Shown here: positions 15,974 through 24,635 of the stretch, in pieces
Layout of the letters: every line of letters begins with the position of its first letter
How positions within the stretch are numbered: the stretch's first letter is position 1
Origin: a virus
Reading direction: 5' to 3' (one strand)
IMG/VR virus record: IMGVR_UViG_3300027801_001463
Location: 1 to 36,796 of that record
DNA: 36,796 nt
Position numbers and translations under genes: made by a program
Notes under the pieces: generated by a model
Told to the model about the DNA's origin: nothing
Database searches by the model: none
What the model saw: only the letters and a program-made list of their open reading frames with translations

Positions 15974-16546
15974 CTATAAATCGAATAGATTGTTAAGTGG
16001 TTTCGGTTCTTCTTTAGTGTACTGTAGTTTTCCATTCTTTGGATTATCAACCCAATATATAGTATTTGGAGGTATTATACCCCACATAAACCAAGCATTT
16101 CCGAATGTAGGATTGCCAGTTCCTGTAAAATCTACACGATTGTTATATACAAGTGTAGACATGCCATGCTCTATAAACATTCTGCCTCGTTTTCCACCTT
16201 GAAAACTCGTTACTGGAAGTAACAATGCAAATGGTTTACCTAGGGCATAACAGTGTTCGATAAACTTATCTTTGATACTATATGGCGGATTAGTTATAAT
16301 TCCATCATATACATCATCTGGCTCACAATCGAAAAAGTCCTTACCTTTACTCGGTACTATCTTATATCCATTGTTATTAAAGCCATCTACGATTAGATTA
16401 GATGTCCCACTAGTCGCTTCGTAGTAAGTTTTGTCTTTATCTAAGTACTCTAGTAACGGAGCAATCTGGTCAGATGGAGTATAACATTCATCTGATTCCT
16501 TATTTGTTGCCCGTCTCTTAATTAAGTTTGTGTAAGTATTGCTCAT
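15974..16546 (-). CDS. DNA adenine-methyltransferase-like protein with clamp-binding tail
   Basis: 190 residues with a compact SAM-methyltransferase fold. DECYTPSDQIAPLLEYL opens the domain, YEATSGTSNLIVDGF stands in the place of the SAM-binding EPSAGxG loop, and NPPYSIKDKF (86-95) is the catalytic NPPY motif of N6-adenine methyltransferases. There is no target-recognition domain, so specificity may be low. Its last five residues, NLFDL, are the same as those of the DNA polymerase just upstream and resemble the C-terminal gp45-binding peptide of T4 polymerase. The start overlaps the polymerase stop by one base. Confidence 0.75.
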   Translation of the reverse strand: MSNTYTNLIKRRATNKESDECYTPSDQIAPLLEYLDKDKTYYEATSGTSNLIVDGFNNNGYKIVPSKGKDFFDCEPDDVYDGIITNPPYSIKDKFIEHCYALGKPFALLLPVTSFQGGKRGRMFIEHGMSTLVYNNRVDFTGTGNPTFGNAWFMWGIIPPNTIYWVDNPKNGKLQYTKEEPKPLNNLFDL

Positions 16547-19353
16547 TATAAGTCAAACAAATTATCAAAGGTTTCGGATGCGTTTGCATCACTCATATCC
16601 CAATTGAGAACTCCAATTAGATTTTCTAACTTCTTATCAACAATGGTCTGTTCCATTAACTCGTGGTCAAATGGCAAATCCTGAAACCATTGGGGTATTT
16701 TGGTTGCGTCAACTGGGTATGCGACACTCTTTAACTTGAAAGTGTTTGGCTTTAGTTTGCATATGATACACTTCATGCCATCTACGATTTCTACTGCGTA
16801 TCTATCTTGGTTAAGTTCTCGTAACATATTCCAGTTTAGAGCGGCAGATACGTGTCCAGGCAAATGAACTTTATCTTTTTTAGTTTTATCACCACCAGTA
16901 TTCAAATCTCTTGCCATTGCCTTCTTAGCGGCATTCACACGATTCTTATATGATGTCAAGTTGTTCACACGAGATTGAGAACCTTTCTCCCAACCAGGTC
17001 TTGCTCTAAACCCTTTCTTAAACTCTTTAACCATACCAATAACTGTTTCTTCAGTACCATCCGTTAATACTGTGAGCAATACCTCACTTAAGAAGTTTTG
17101 CATATATTTTGGTGTATCAGAACGTTTAAGGTCTAACCCCATTGCTTTAATCTTACCAGGCGAACCATCGATATCTCTGCGTTCTCCATCATCATCATAG
17201 ATGAGCATAGCATATCGTTTCTTTTTGATAAAGATGCCCTGTGTTGCACAGTTCTCACGACCAGCAACGATAATCTCACCTTCTTGTCTAGGAACATTAA
17301 AGAATGTTTTCATAAACTCTGGAAAACTTTCGTTGACTTGGTCAGCAACTTCGTCATATAGTTCTAAGACTTTATCTTTGTTCCATTCGATTGTGCCATC
17401 ATCAATCTCTTGCTTGTAAACAGGATACATTGAATAGTAAATGGAATCTGTGTCGCCATAGATAACTGATGCACCTTGATAATCGTAGTGACCTGTAATA
17501 ACTTCATTACACTTTGCACCCATATGTCTTGTGATACAACGACCAGTTAGAGTTGTACTCTGACCGATACGCTTATCGTAGAACCGACAACCTTGGTTCA
17601 ATAATGCACCATACAACGAGTTCAAGTTAATTTTCTTAACCAACTGTCGTTTATCCCAGTAAGCAATTTGTTCTTTATCACCATCTGCAATAGCCTTCTT
17701 CTTACTGCTTTGCATTACTTGTCGTTCTGCATACCAACGTTCTAGTAAACTTGGAATAATACCTTGAACATCTTGTTTGAATATAGTACCATTTGCAGTG
17801 ATAGTCCAATTTAATCCACTGTTGAATATCAAATCATATGCTTCTGCACCAGATACTGTTTGTGTGGTCTTAAGTTCGTCAAAGGGATTATCTTCTAGGA
17901 CTAGAGTAACTCTACTTGCTTTGTCTTTCTCATTCATTACACGAAATTCTTCTGAACTAAACGTTTCGTCCCATGCTTGAGAAGAACCATATGTCTTCGC
18001 ACCAGTTTTTCTACCTTCTGATATTCTACCGCCAATTAGTTCATCAGTCAAGTCTGGTCGAAGTTGTCCAGCAATAGTTTCTGGAGACATATTCATAGCA
18101 CGAATAACAGATGGATAAAGAGAGTTAATATCAATACCTGCTACCCACTTTTGTAGTCCTGCTTTGGGTTTCGCCACAAAAGCACCGGCAGCCTTTTGCA
18201 TTTCTAAGTCATGTAAGTCATCATCACTTAACTCGGCATCATCATCTGACCAAACTCGTCTCTTTCTATCAGGAACAACCATGCCACGTCTATGTGCTTC
18301 GTTAATGATTGCTTGTTCTGTAACAGCAACTGCACCCATTGTTGTTTTGATGTTCACTGTATTATCGTGTGCAATTTCATTTGCTAGTTCGATAAATCTT
18401 AGTTTCTTATCAATCTTGTCCAATAGGGCAACGTCTTGTCTGTTGTATGCCACAAACTTATAAAAGTCATTGTTATATAACTGGTCTAGCGTACCTTCGT
18501 ATGCGACTTTCTGTTCGCCTACTTCATGGGCGCCAATTGTATCAAGTGCGTATGAATGCATTTCGTGGTATGTATACTTACGATACAGTTCTAGGTAGTC
18601 TAAGTGAATTCTTCCGAACAAGTCAAAAGTTTCTTGCTCTTTACCATACTTCATTACTTTTCTTTTTTGAGGATATAAGTCCCATAGACACATCTTGCGT
18701 GTATGTGACTTACTTAATACTCTAGTAATTCGATTAACAGTATAGGGAATATCATAACCTTCAGAGTTCCAACCAGTCAACACATCTGCATCTTCAATGA
18801 CATCCATGAAATCATTCAGCATATCTGCTTCACTTAGATACAGTTCTGTATTCGGAAATTGGTCACAAATGCGTTGGGCTTCTATTAGACCTTCGCCTTC
18901 TCTCATAGACTTTGGCGGAATAACTAGAGTAACTAGTAAGTCAAGCCATTGCAAATGAACCGATATTGCCGTGATGGGCATGAACGGGTCACTTGGGTCA
19001 GCAAATCCTTTAGATGCATCGAAGTCTGTTTCGATATCGAAAAATGCGGTATTCAGAGTTGGGGAATCAAGACCATTATAGTTCTCACTCAAACATTTAA
19101 CTTCTGGCTTCATATCACTTTCGTAAAATGTTTTACCAGTGTTTATCTTTCGTTCTTTGTGAAGGTCTTTGAGACGTTTACATTTGATTTGACGAACTTT
19201 GTCACCGTGAATACTTAGATGGTCACCGCGTGGGTCTTTCACATAGAAAGTACGCCACGCTGGATAATCATTATAAACTCGTTTACCCTTGATTCGTTCT
19301 ACAACTTGAACAATATCTTTGTCTTTGTTGTAGAAAGCATCTACATAACTCAA
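16546..19353 (-). CDS. 43: DNA polymerase, family B (T4 gp43-like)
   Basis: 935 residues (T4 gp43 is 898). The 3'-5' exonuclease domain is intact, with Exo I FFDIETD (Asp106, Glu108) and later GWNSEGYDIPY and YNRQDVALLDKI. Polymerase motif A is DINSLYPSVIR (near 407), motif B KKINLNSLYGALLNQG, and motif C YGDTDSIYYSM (near 633). The C-terminus FDNLFDL resembles the clamp-binding tail of T4 gp43. The start codon overlaps the DsbA-like gene (ATGA). No introns or inteins are visible. It is transcribed from the promoter at 19665-19693 with the DsbA-like and methyltransferase-like genes. Confidence 0.96.
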   Translation of the reverse strand: MSYVDAFYNKDKDIVQVVERIKGKRVYNDYPAWRTFYVKDPRGDHLSIHGDKVRQIKCKRLKDLHKERKINTGKTFYESDMKPEVKCLSENYNGLDSPTLNTAFFDIETDFDASKGFADPSDPFMPITAISVHLQWLDLLVTLVIPPKSMREGEGLIEAQRICDQFPNTELYLSEADMLNDFMDVIEDADVLTGWNSEGYDIPYTVNRITRVLSKSHTRKMCLWDLYPQKRKVMKYGKEQETFDLFGRIHLDYLELYRKYTYHEMHSYALDTIGAHEVGEQKVAYEGTLDQLYNNDFYKFVAYNRQDVALLDKIDKKLRFIELANEIAHDNTVNIKTTMGAVAVTEQAIINEAHRRGMVVPDRKRRVWSDDDAELSDDDLHDLEMQKAAGAFVAKPKAGLQKWVAGIDINSLYPSVIRAMNMSPETIAGQLRPDLTDELIGGRISEGRKTGAKTYGSSQAWDETFSSEEFRVMNEKDKASRVTLVLEDNPFDELKTTQTVSGAEAYDLIFNSGLNWTITANGTIFKQDVQGIIPSLLERWYAERQVMQSSKKKAIADGDKEQIAYWDKRQLVKKINLNSLYGALLNQGCRFYDKRIGQSTTLTGRCITRHMGAKCNEVITGHYDYQGASVIYGDTDSIYYSMYPVYKQEIDDGTIEWNKDKVLELYDEVADQVNESFPEFMKTFFNVPRQEGEIIVAGRENCATQGIFIKKKRYAMLIYDDDGERRDIDGSPGKIKAMGLDLKRSDTPKYMQNFLSEVLLTVLTDGTEETVIGMVKEFKKGFRARPGWEKGSQSRVNNLTSYKNRVNAAKKAMARDLNTGGDKTKKDKVHLPGHVSAALNWNMLRELNQDRYAVEIVDGMKCIICKLKPNTFKLKSVAYPVDATKIPQWFQDLPFDHELMEQTIVDKKLENLIGVLNWDMSDANASETFDNLFDL

Positions 19354-19610
19354 AGAGTGCGACCAACTGTCTCTAAGATAGTTTCCATATCTTCAAAGTC
19401 TGCACGAGTTTCTACTAGTTTGGCTTTGTGTGCTACAGAGATTGCTTTGTTTAAAACCGCTGGTTTAACATCGATTTCTTCAGCAATTGCTCTTACAGTA
19501 TCACGTAATCCACCTTTGAGGTCTTCACATTCTTGTAGAACTAGACAACCTTCATTCACTAGTTGAATGAGTTTTGCTTTTTCTTCTTCATTAATTGCGT
19601 CAATTGACAT
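19350..19610 (-). CDS. DsbA-like DNA-binding/transcription modulator protein
   Basis: 86 residues. The segment LKGGLRDTVRAIAEEIDVKP followed by AVLNKAISVAHKA resembles the T4-type DsbA protein, a small double-strand DNA-binding protein linked with late transcription; the match is from memory and moderate. The chosen start is ATG 19610, because the AGGAG site directly abuts the upstream ATG (19616) and is properly spaced (about 7 nt) from 19610. It overlaps the polymerase start by 4 nt, so the two are coupled. Confidence 0.6.
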   Translation of the reverse strand: MSIDAINEEEKAKLIQLVNEGCLVLQECEDLKGGLRDTVRAIAEEIDVKPAVLNKAISVAHKAKLVETRADFEDMETILETVGRTL

Positions 19611-19638
19611 ATACATCTCCTATAAGTTGGACAATAAA

Positions 19639-19662
19639 AAAGAGTGCTTTTACACACTCTTT
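19639..19662 (-). terminator. Intrinsic terminator after the 726-residue gene
   Basis: Minus-strand stem AAAGAGTG/CACTCTTT with an 8-nt loop, followed by TTTATT. It closes the long operon from 28 kb. The predicted start of the next promoter falls inside its 5' arm. Confidence 0.75.
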
Positions 19663-19664
19663 AT

Positions 19665-19693
19665 ATATTAACATAGGTGACTCTAAAAGTCAA
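19665..19693 (-). promoter_or_regulatory. sigma70-type promoter of the polymerase operon
   Basis: TTGACT (19688-19693), 17-bp spacer, TAATAT (19665-19670). Predicted start near 19658. Confidence 0.6.
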
Positions 19694-19705
19694 TAGGTTA
19701 TTTGA

Positions 19706-21886
19706 TTAAAACTTAACTGAGGCTTTGAATCTAGGTGCCTCTTTCGCAGGTGGATGATGAGAGCCTGGCTTTTGGCCATGAGGACCTGACACTTTAAACT
19801 TTGGTGCCGGTCGTATACTAATCTCTTCAATCTCTTCTGCATCTCTTTTTGCTTTTTCTACCATGTCATCTGCATATTGTTTAGATGCTGATAATGGGTT
19901 ACCGAAACCAGATGATGCGCCACCATATGCCAGCACTCCACCAACTTTATCTTTAACATATTTTCCAGCGGCTCCAGCGGCGTTACCAATTTTACCTAAA
20001 GTAGATTTGTTTTTCTGCCCACTGGTTGGCATTTTGACACTACCGACTGCTGGTTTTTTAACACCACTAGTGTTTGCTTTAACACCGGGTTTAATTTGTG
20101 TTGCTTTTGAACCTGGTGCATTACCTCTGCCTACCCCAGCCTTTTTTGCAGGAGCAACTTTCTTTTTCATATTCACAATCATATTTGCTTTTGAAGAGCC
20201 AGGTTTATGCATCTTTCCGTTTCTATCTTTAATACCATCAGCGCCTGTGTAAGGTGCTTGTAATTCTTCTAAATCTTCTTCAGATTCATACTGCTGTGGT
20301 TGTTGTCTACTGAGTGCATTTTTAACAGTTCCGGCTACATGAGCAGTCTTAATTGGATGTTTAATCGCAGTCTTTACTGCGGCTTTACCAACAGCCTTTG
20401 CAGCCGCGGATCCAATCCCTCTTGCAATAGCGCCACCAATGGCACCAATTATTGGAAGTATTTCATCTAACTGTTTGCCTTCTTTAAGACCTTCGCTAAT
20501 TTTACTAAATGCGAAATTTGACAATTTAAGCATACCTTCTTTAGTTTTTAGCATGTTATCAATTTTTTCTTGTGTTTCTGGCTTTACTGCATCATATACT
20601 TGTGAAATTGCTGATGCTGTGTATAAATCTACTTTCATCTTGCCATCGTCAAATTTGACTTGTTGATTTTGTTTGTCTGCTACAATCTTCTTAATTGTGT
20701 CAATTGCTTTGTTGCTACTCTTTGGTTTCATGTCCATAACTTTTAGAAACTCATCTCTAGCCGCAACTGCTTCTTCACTGTCATCGCCTTTTTCTGCGTT
20801 TAATTGTTCAGCATCTCTTTTTGCTTTTCTATCAGCCATCAAAGCACCTGCCATACCGCCTAATGCTAGTGGGAAAATTTCATCTGTGCGTTCTTTATCT
20901 TTAACTGCTTTTTTCATTGGTTCTTTCTTATCACCATCTTTATCTAGGTCTAAGAAGTCTGGCTTTGCACTTTCGTAAGTAATGAATGGTACTTCCTTGT
21001 CATTTGACCAATCGTAATAACCATCATTATAAGTTACAGTCTTACCATCTTCAAACTTAACGTCTACGCCTTCAGGAGAAACTTTAGTTATTGTACCAAT
21101 AGTAGTCTCATCACCAAGCATTCTCTTCATTTTCATTCCAACTTCTGCTTTAGGTCCTGATTGAACTTCTTCTTTAAAGTAATCTTTATCTTCTTCGTAA
21201 CCTTGTGCTATTAATTCTTTCCACTTTGCTTTATCGGATGTGGTTGTCCCATGATGATTGCCTTTGTCGTCAATTTTAACAAACTTTTTCATGCCAGATG
21301 CTTTTTCACCATCTTTCATTTTCTTGACCATGTCATCTCTGCCCCAAAATGAACCTTCTTTTAAACGAGCATCTAATTTAATGTCATCATAGCCTTGTGC
21401 TTTGTATTTGTCATATAGAGCAATAGCCTCATCGTAAGTTAACCACTTATCATTAACTTCAGTGCCACCAACCCAAACAGCATATTCCATTTGAGAATTA
21501 TCTACTTCTTGGTCATATTCTTCTTGAGACATATCGCCGTGATAGTCATCAAATGATTCTAAACGTTTTGTTGATAAAGGTGCAGTTCTTTCTTCGGCTT
21601 CACAATCTTTCTTCCACTGTGCATACTTGTCATATTCTTCACCAGACATTTTTTTAATCTCTTCTGGCTTTGCGATATCACATGGACCTTCAGTAATTAC
21701 TTCTTCTGCAACATGCTCTACGTCAGCCAAAACAGTAATACCTGCTGTTGATTTCATTCCCCAATGTTCAGCCGCCTTCTTTGCCGCGTCATAAGATGAT
21801 GTTGCATGAGTTTCATGCTTGCCTTTTTTGGCATGAAAGCAAATATAAGGACGTTCTTTTTGTTCTGTAAGTTGTGTTAGTTTCAT
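19706..21886 (-). CDS. Large probable virion-internal protein
   Basis: 726 residues, low complexity in places, Lys/Glu/Gly rich. Visible parts: N-terminal MKLTQLTEQ, like the leaders of its operon neighbours; repeated short charged modules with EYDKYAQWK and EYDQEVDNS; a Ca-loop-like DLDKDGDKKEPMKKA (near residue 320); an Ala/Gly-rich hydrophobic stretch IIGAIGGAIARGIGSAAAKA; and a basic Gly/Ser/Pro tail. The DLDKDGDKKEPMKKA motif recurs, from memory, in virion-associated proteins of T4-like marine phages. Sequences like VITEGP match the T4 prohead protease site (L/I-x-E before a small residue). A head-internal or ejected protein is the best guess; no enzyme domain is visible. It ends the operon at a strong terminator. 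Confidence 0.6.
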   Translation of the reverse strand: MKLTQLTEQKERPYICFHAKKGKHETHATSSYDAAKKAAEHWGMKSTAGITVLADVEHVAEEVITEGPCDIAKPEEIKKMSGEEYDKYAQWKKDCEAEERTAPLSTKRLESFDDYHGDMSQEEYDQEVDNSQMEYAVWVGGTEVNDKWLTYDEAIALYDKYKAQGYDDIKLDARLKEGSFWGRDDMVKKMKDGEKASGMKKFVKIDDKGNHHGTTTSDKAKWKELIAQGYEEDKDYFKEEVQSGPKAEVGMKMKRMLGDETTIGTITKVSPEGVDVKFEDGKTVTYNDGYYDWSNDKEVPFITYESAKPDFLDLDKDGDKKEPMKKAVKDKERTDEIFPLALGGMAGALMADRKAKRDAEQLNAEKGDDSEEAVAARDEFLKVMDMKPKSSNKAIDTIKKIVADKQNQQVKFDDGKMKVDLYTASAISQVYDAVKPETQEKIDNMLKTKEGMLKLSNFAFSKISEGLKEGKQLDEILPIIGAIGGAIARGIGSAAAKAVGKAAVKTAIKHPIKTAHVAGTVKNALSRQQPQQYESEEDLEELQAPYTGADGIKDRNGKMHKPGSSKANMIVNMKKKVAPAKKAGVGRGNAPGSKATQIKPGVKANTSGVKKPAVGSVKMPTSGQKNKSTLGKIGNAAGAAGKYVKDKVGGVLAYGGASSGFGNPLSASKQYADDMVEKAKRDAEEIEEISIRPAPKFKVSGPHGQKPGSHHPPAKEAPRFKASVKF

Positions 21887-21893
21887 AAGCCTT

Positions 21894-22100
21894 CTACCTT
21901 TTAATCATTGGAGTTTTAACGGGAGTATTGTATGATAAGTTGCCTACCTCGGCACTATATCCCATTTTAGTTTTCTTTTTCTTCTTTGGTTTCTTAGATG
22001 CATATATACTAGCCTTTGGGTCACCGCCACCCAAGCCACCATTTGTGGTTGCGATACCGCCAGCAGTTGTCATTTCACCTATTACTTCATATATTTTCAT
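21894..22100 (-). CDS. Small Gly/Lys-rich protein with IP-like leader
   Basis: 68 residues. N-terminal MKIYEVIGEM is very close to the T4 internal-protein leader MKTYQEFIAE, with IGE at 7-9 where T4 has the prohead protease site IAE. Then comes a Gly-rich segment, GGIATTNGGLGGGD, and a run of lysines, KKPKKKKKTK. There is no Shine-Dalgarno sequence, and a GATAAATA element ends only 5 nt before the ATG, so a transcript from that element would be nearly leaderless. It sits between the radical SAM gene (20 nt) and the 726-residue gene (7 nt). It could be a small head-packaged protein, or less likely a peptide substrate of the radical SAM enzyme. Confidence 0.65.
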   Translation of the reverse strand: MKIYEVIGEMTTAGGIATTNGGLGGGDPKASIYASKKPKKKKKTKMGYSAEVGNLSYNTPVKTPMIKR

Positions 22101-22105
22101 AATAG

Positions 22106-22113
22106 TATTTATC
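22106..22113 (-). promoter_or_regulatory. Late-type promoter element GATAAATA
   Basis: Minus-strand GATAAATA followed by C, just before ATG 22100. It would supply late transcription of the 68- and 726-residue genes. Confidence 0.45.
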
Positions 22114-22120
22114 TAATTTA

Positions 22121-23389
22121 TCATTCTACTAGTTCATCAAAATGAGGGAATTCTGACTTGAATGATATTTTTCGTCTATCTTCTAGTATTGTAAACTCTT
22201 GTGATGCAATTTTCTTCATTTCTGGAGTAACTATGCTATTTAGTATAAGACTTCTCAGTGATTTCAACATAATAACATACTCATCTTTTTTATAAAGATT
22301 AATCATTTCATTTTCCATGTAATCTATTTGCTCTGTTACTGCTTGTGCATGTCGTTTATCTAACATTGTCATCGCATAATGGCTTGGTCCCTCTACATAA
22401 TTAATATGAAACCATACTTTCCTTTTATAGTCTATTGCTTTCATCTTATCGTTTATATACACTAAAAAGTCTTTAAAATATGGTAGAGATAAAGAATTAT
22501 GGGCGCAACCAAATCCCAATACTAAGTTATTTGCTTCTAATGATTCTTTAAAGAACATATCTAAATTGTTATTCCACTGTTCGAAATCTTGACCCCACCT
22601 TACTAACTCTGAACGTCTACCGATTGCTTCGCCAGATAATTGCATAATATATATTATATTTGGAGTATTCTTTACTATCTCAATAAATCTATCAAATTTA
22701 TGTTTAGGAAAACTCATAGAAGTAGTGATATACACCGTTAACTCGGTATCTGGACTTATATTATTATGTACCTTTGATGATAGATAATCTAAAAACACAT
22801 ACATATGTTCTGTAAAGAAAGGTTCGCCACCTAATAAACTGATATTGATATACTTTGTGTCTTTTAGTGTAGTGGTACAATATTCAGAGAATAACTCCAT
22901 CACTTTATGAAATAGTTCTTCATTAGTGTCGGGCTCTCTCACTATTTTCAATTCTTTTTGCCATCTCGTGCTATGTTCTGGTCCACAATAGACACAGGCT
23001 AGATTACATTTGTTTGTTAGGTCTAATTCAATGAAGGTAGCAGGTGTATCAAGGTCAAATAGTTCACCCTCTGGTAAACTCGTAGCCTGATGAGAGTTTT
23101 CCATGTATAATGTTCTATGACTCTCTCCTGATATATCTTCTGTAGCCCAACAACCATTACAATCTGGACAACGGATGCCATTAACTAAGTCATTTTTTCG
23201 TTTTTGAAGAATAGGATGATTGAAAAGAAAATCTACACCATGTTCATTCAGGATGTCCATGTCGAATGTAGTTTCTTTGATTTGGTCTAGTGTCAGGTTT
23301 GTTTTACAGCACCAACTTGCTGTTCTTCTTGGCAATGATATAGTGATATCATTCCAAGTTTTATAACACATTGTGTCTTTGTTATACAC
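22121..23389 (-). CDS. Radical SAM enzyme (twitch-type)
   Basis: About 422 residues from GTG 23389, which follows an AAGG site by 7 nt and clears the upstream gene; an ATG at 23371 is the alternative, and the longer frame to 23479 would overlap the upstream gene by 80 nt. The Fe-S cluster motif is CNLACVYC (cysteines near 128, 132, 135), followed by a glycine motif SLLGGEPFF. A further cysteine group, CPDCNGC (near 74-80), and a CC pair near residue 27 suggest a second metal site. Such phage radical SAM proteins have no known substrate. Context: it lies between four proteins with capsid-like leaders and a 68-residue peptide. Confidence 0.85.
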   Translation of the reverse strand: MYNKDTMCYKTWNDITISLPRRTASWCCKTNLTLDQIKETTFDMDILNEHGVDFLFNHPILQKRKNDLVNGIRCPDCNGCWATEDISGESHRTLYMENSHQATSLPEGELFDLDTPATFIELDLTNKCNLACVYCGPEHSTRWQKELKIVREPDTNEELFHKVMELFSEYCTTTLKDTKYINISLLGGEPFFTEHMYVFLDYLSSKVHNNISPDTELTVYITTSMSFPKHKFDRFIEIVKNTPNIIYIMQLSGEAIGRRSELVRWGQDFEQWNNNLDMFFKESLEANNLVLGFGCAHNSLSLPYFKDFLVYINDKMKAIDYKRKVWFHINYVEGPSHYAMTMLDKRHAQAVTEQIDYMENEMINLYKKDEYVIMLKSLRSLILNSIVTPEMKKIASQEFTILEDRRKISFKSEFPHFDELVE

Positions 23390-23399
23390 TTGAATGCCT

Positions 23400-24635
23400 T
23401 TACTTACGATAAGTTTTCTTTGGAACTCCGTCTTTATCAACTGCATTGCCAAACTTGGCCGCCTGTTTCTTAATTTCATCAGGACCTACATCGACAGTAG
23501 TATTAATGCCAGGAACAATTTTACCTACACCACCAGTTTCAGATACAGTCTTCTTTACAGTATCAAACTTTTCGTCTAAGTCATCATTAAATATATCAAG
23601 AATAGATTCTTTATTGATGCCTCGTGACTTTGCCCCACCTTTTCTACGAATTGATTGAAGTTCGGCTTTAGTATCAACGATTGCTTTCATCATTGTTTGC
23701 ATAACATCTCTATTTAACAGACTTTGTATTTGTTCAAAGTCGCCACGTTCAGCCATCTTAGTGAGTTCTTCTAGTTTACGAACTACACTGGCTTCTATCT
23801 GATTAAGCATAAGACTGCCATATCCTTGAATAAGCACTTCAGGATTATTTGGGTCTTCTTTATTTAATTTATGTATTTCAGATTCTTCTTTTAATTCTTC
23901 TTCGCTAACCTCATCACCTTCCATGTAATGTTTTACACTTGAAATATAATCAGCCGCTTTAGTAATCTTTGCTTGAACCCAACCTTGTAATCCTTCTTCT
24001 TCAGAAACATTATTAAGCATTTGTTCTAGTTCTAAAGAATACTTTGCTAGTCTCTGAACATCTTTTCTAGCCATACTTACTTCGTGGTCTGGTGCTTCGT
24101 TTACATCTTCTTCACTAAACTCATCACTAAAAATTCTTTTAATTAATGAAGGCCTCTTGCCTGCTTTTGGTAGAAATGATGCAGATGATGTTCTTGACCT
24201 AATTGTTGGAGTATGACGTAATCCACTTGGACCGTTCATTCTCCAACCAGACTCTACTTCAAACTCTCTGTTAGATGTTTTGAAATCTTTCTTACGCATT
24301 ACAGTCTTTACAATTAAATCTAATTCATTGTTATCTTTATCCCATCGCAATGCGAATGGCATATTAATATCAGTTGCTAAATCTTTCATTACTGCTTCAG
24401 CATCAGGACCCATCTGTGCGATTGGTTTGCCCCAACGTTTGTATTCTTGTTTGAACAGACGTGTTAGTTCACTACCTGTGATTTGTTCACCGTTGCGTTC
24501 ATCATTCACTCTATCTAGGAAATGACGTGTGAATTCTACATCAATACCAACTTTGCCAAATATTCTATCAGCAAATGTTTCTAACGCTTCTAGGTCAGAT
24601 GATGTAATTTTTTTATCTAATTCGTCTAATCTCAT
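23400..24635 (-). CDS. Conserved phage protein, probable virion component
   Basis: 411 residues. The N-terminal ~150 residues (FTRHFLDRVNDERNGEQIT, LTRLFKQEYKRWGKPIAQ, MPFALRWDKDNNELDLIVKT) form a compact domain I recognise from T4-like marine phages but cannot name. The remainder is charged, helical and less conserved. The start MRLDELDKK resembles the short leaders of its neighbours. The start codon overlaps the previous gene by 1 nt (TAATG). Confidence 0.65.
   Translation of the reverse strand: MRLDELDKKITSSDLEALETFADRIFGKVGIDVEFTRHFLDRVNDERNGEQITGSELTRLFKQEYKRWGKPIAQMGPDAEAVMKDLATDINMPFALRWDKDNNELDLIVKTVMRKKDFKTSNREFEVESGWRMNGPSGLRHTPTIRSRTSSASFLPKAGKRPSLIKRIFSDEFSEEDVNEAPDHEVSMARKDVQRLAKYSLELEQMLNNVSEEEGLQGWVQAKITKAADYISSVKHYMEGDEVSEEELKEESEIHKLNKEDPNNPEVLIQGYGSLMLNQIEASVVRKLEELTKMAERGDFEQIQSLLNRDVMQTMMKAIVDTKAELQSIRRKGGAKSRGINKESILDIFNDDLDEKFDTVKKTVSETGGVGKIVPGINTTVDVGPDEIKKQAAKFGNAVDKDGVPKKTYRK

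Noticed and set aside
19706-21886. Calcium-binding EF-hand in the 726-residue protein
   Set aside because: DLDKDGDKKE resembles an EF loop but the Glu is at position 10, not 12, and no flanking helix pair is clear; it is a recurring phage motif of unknown role.
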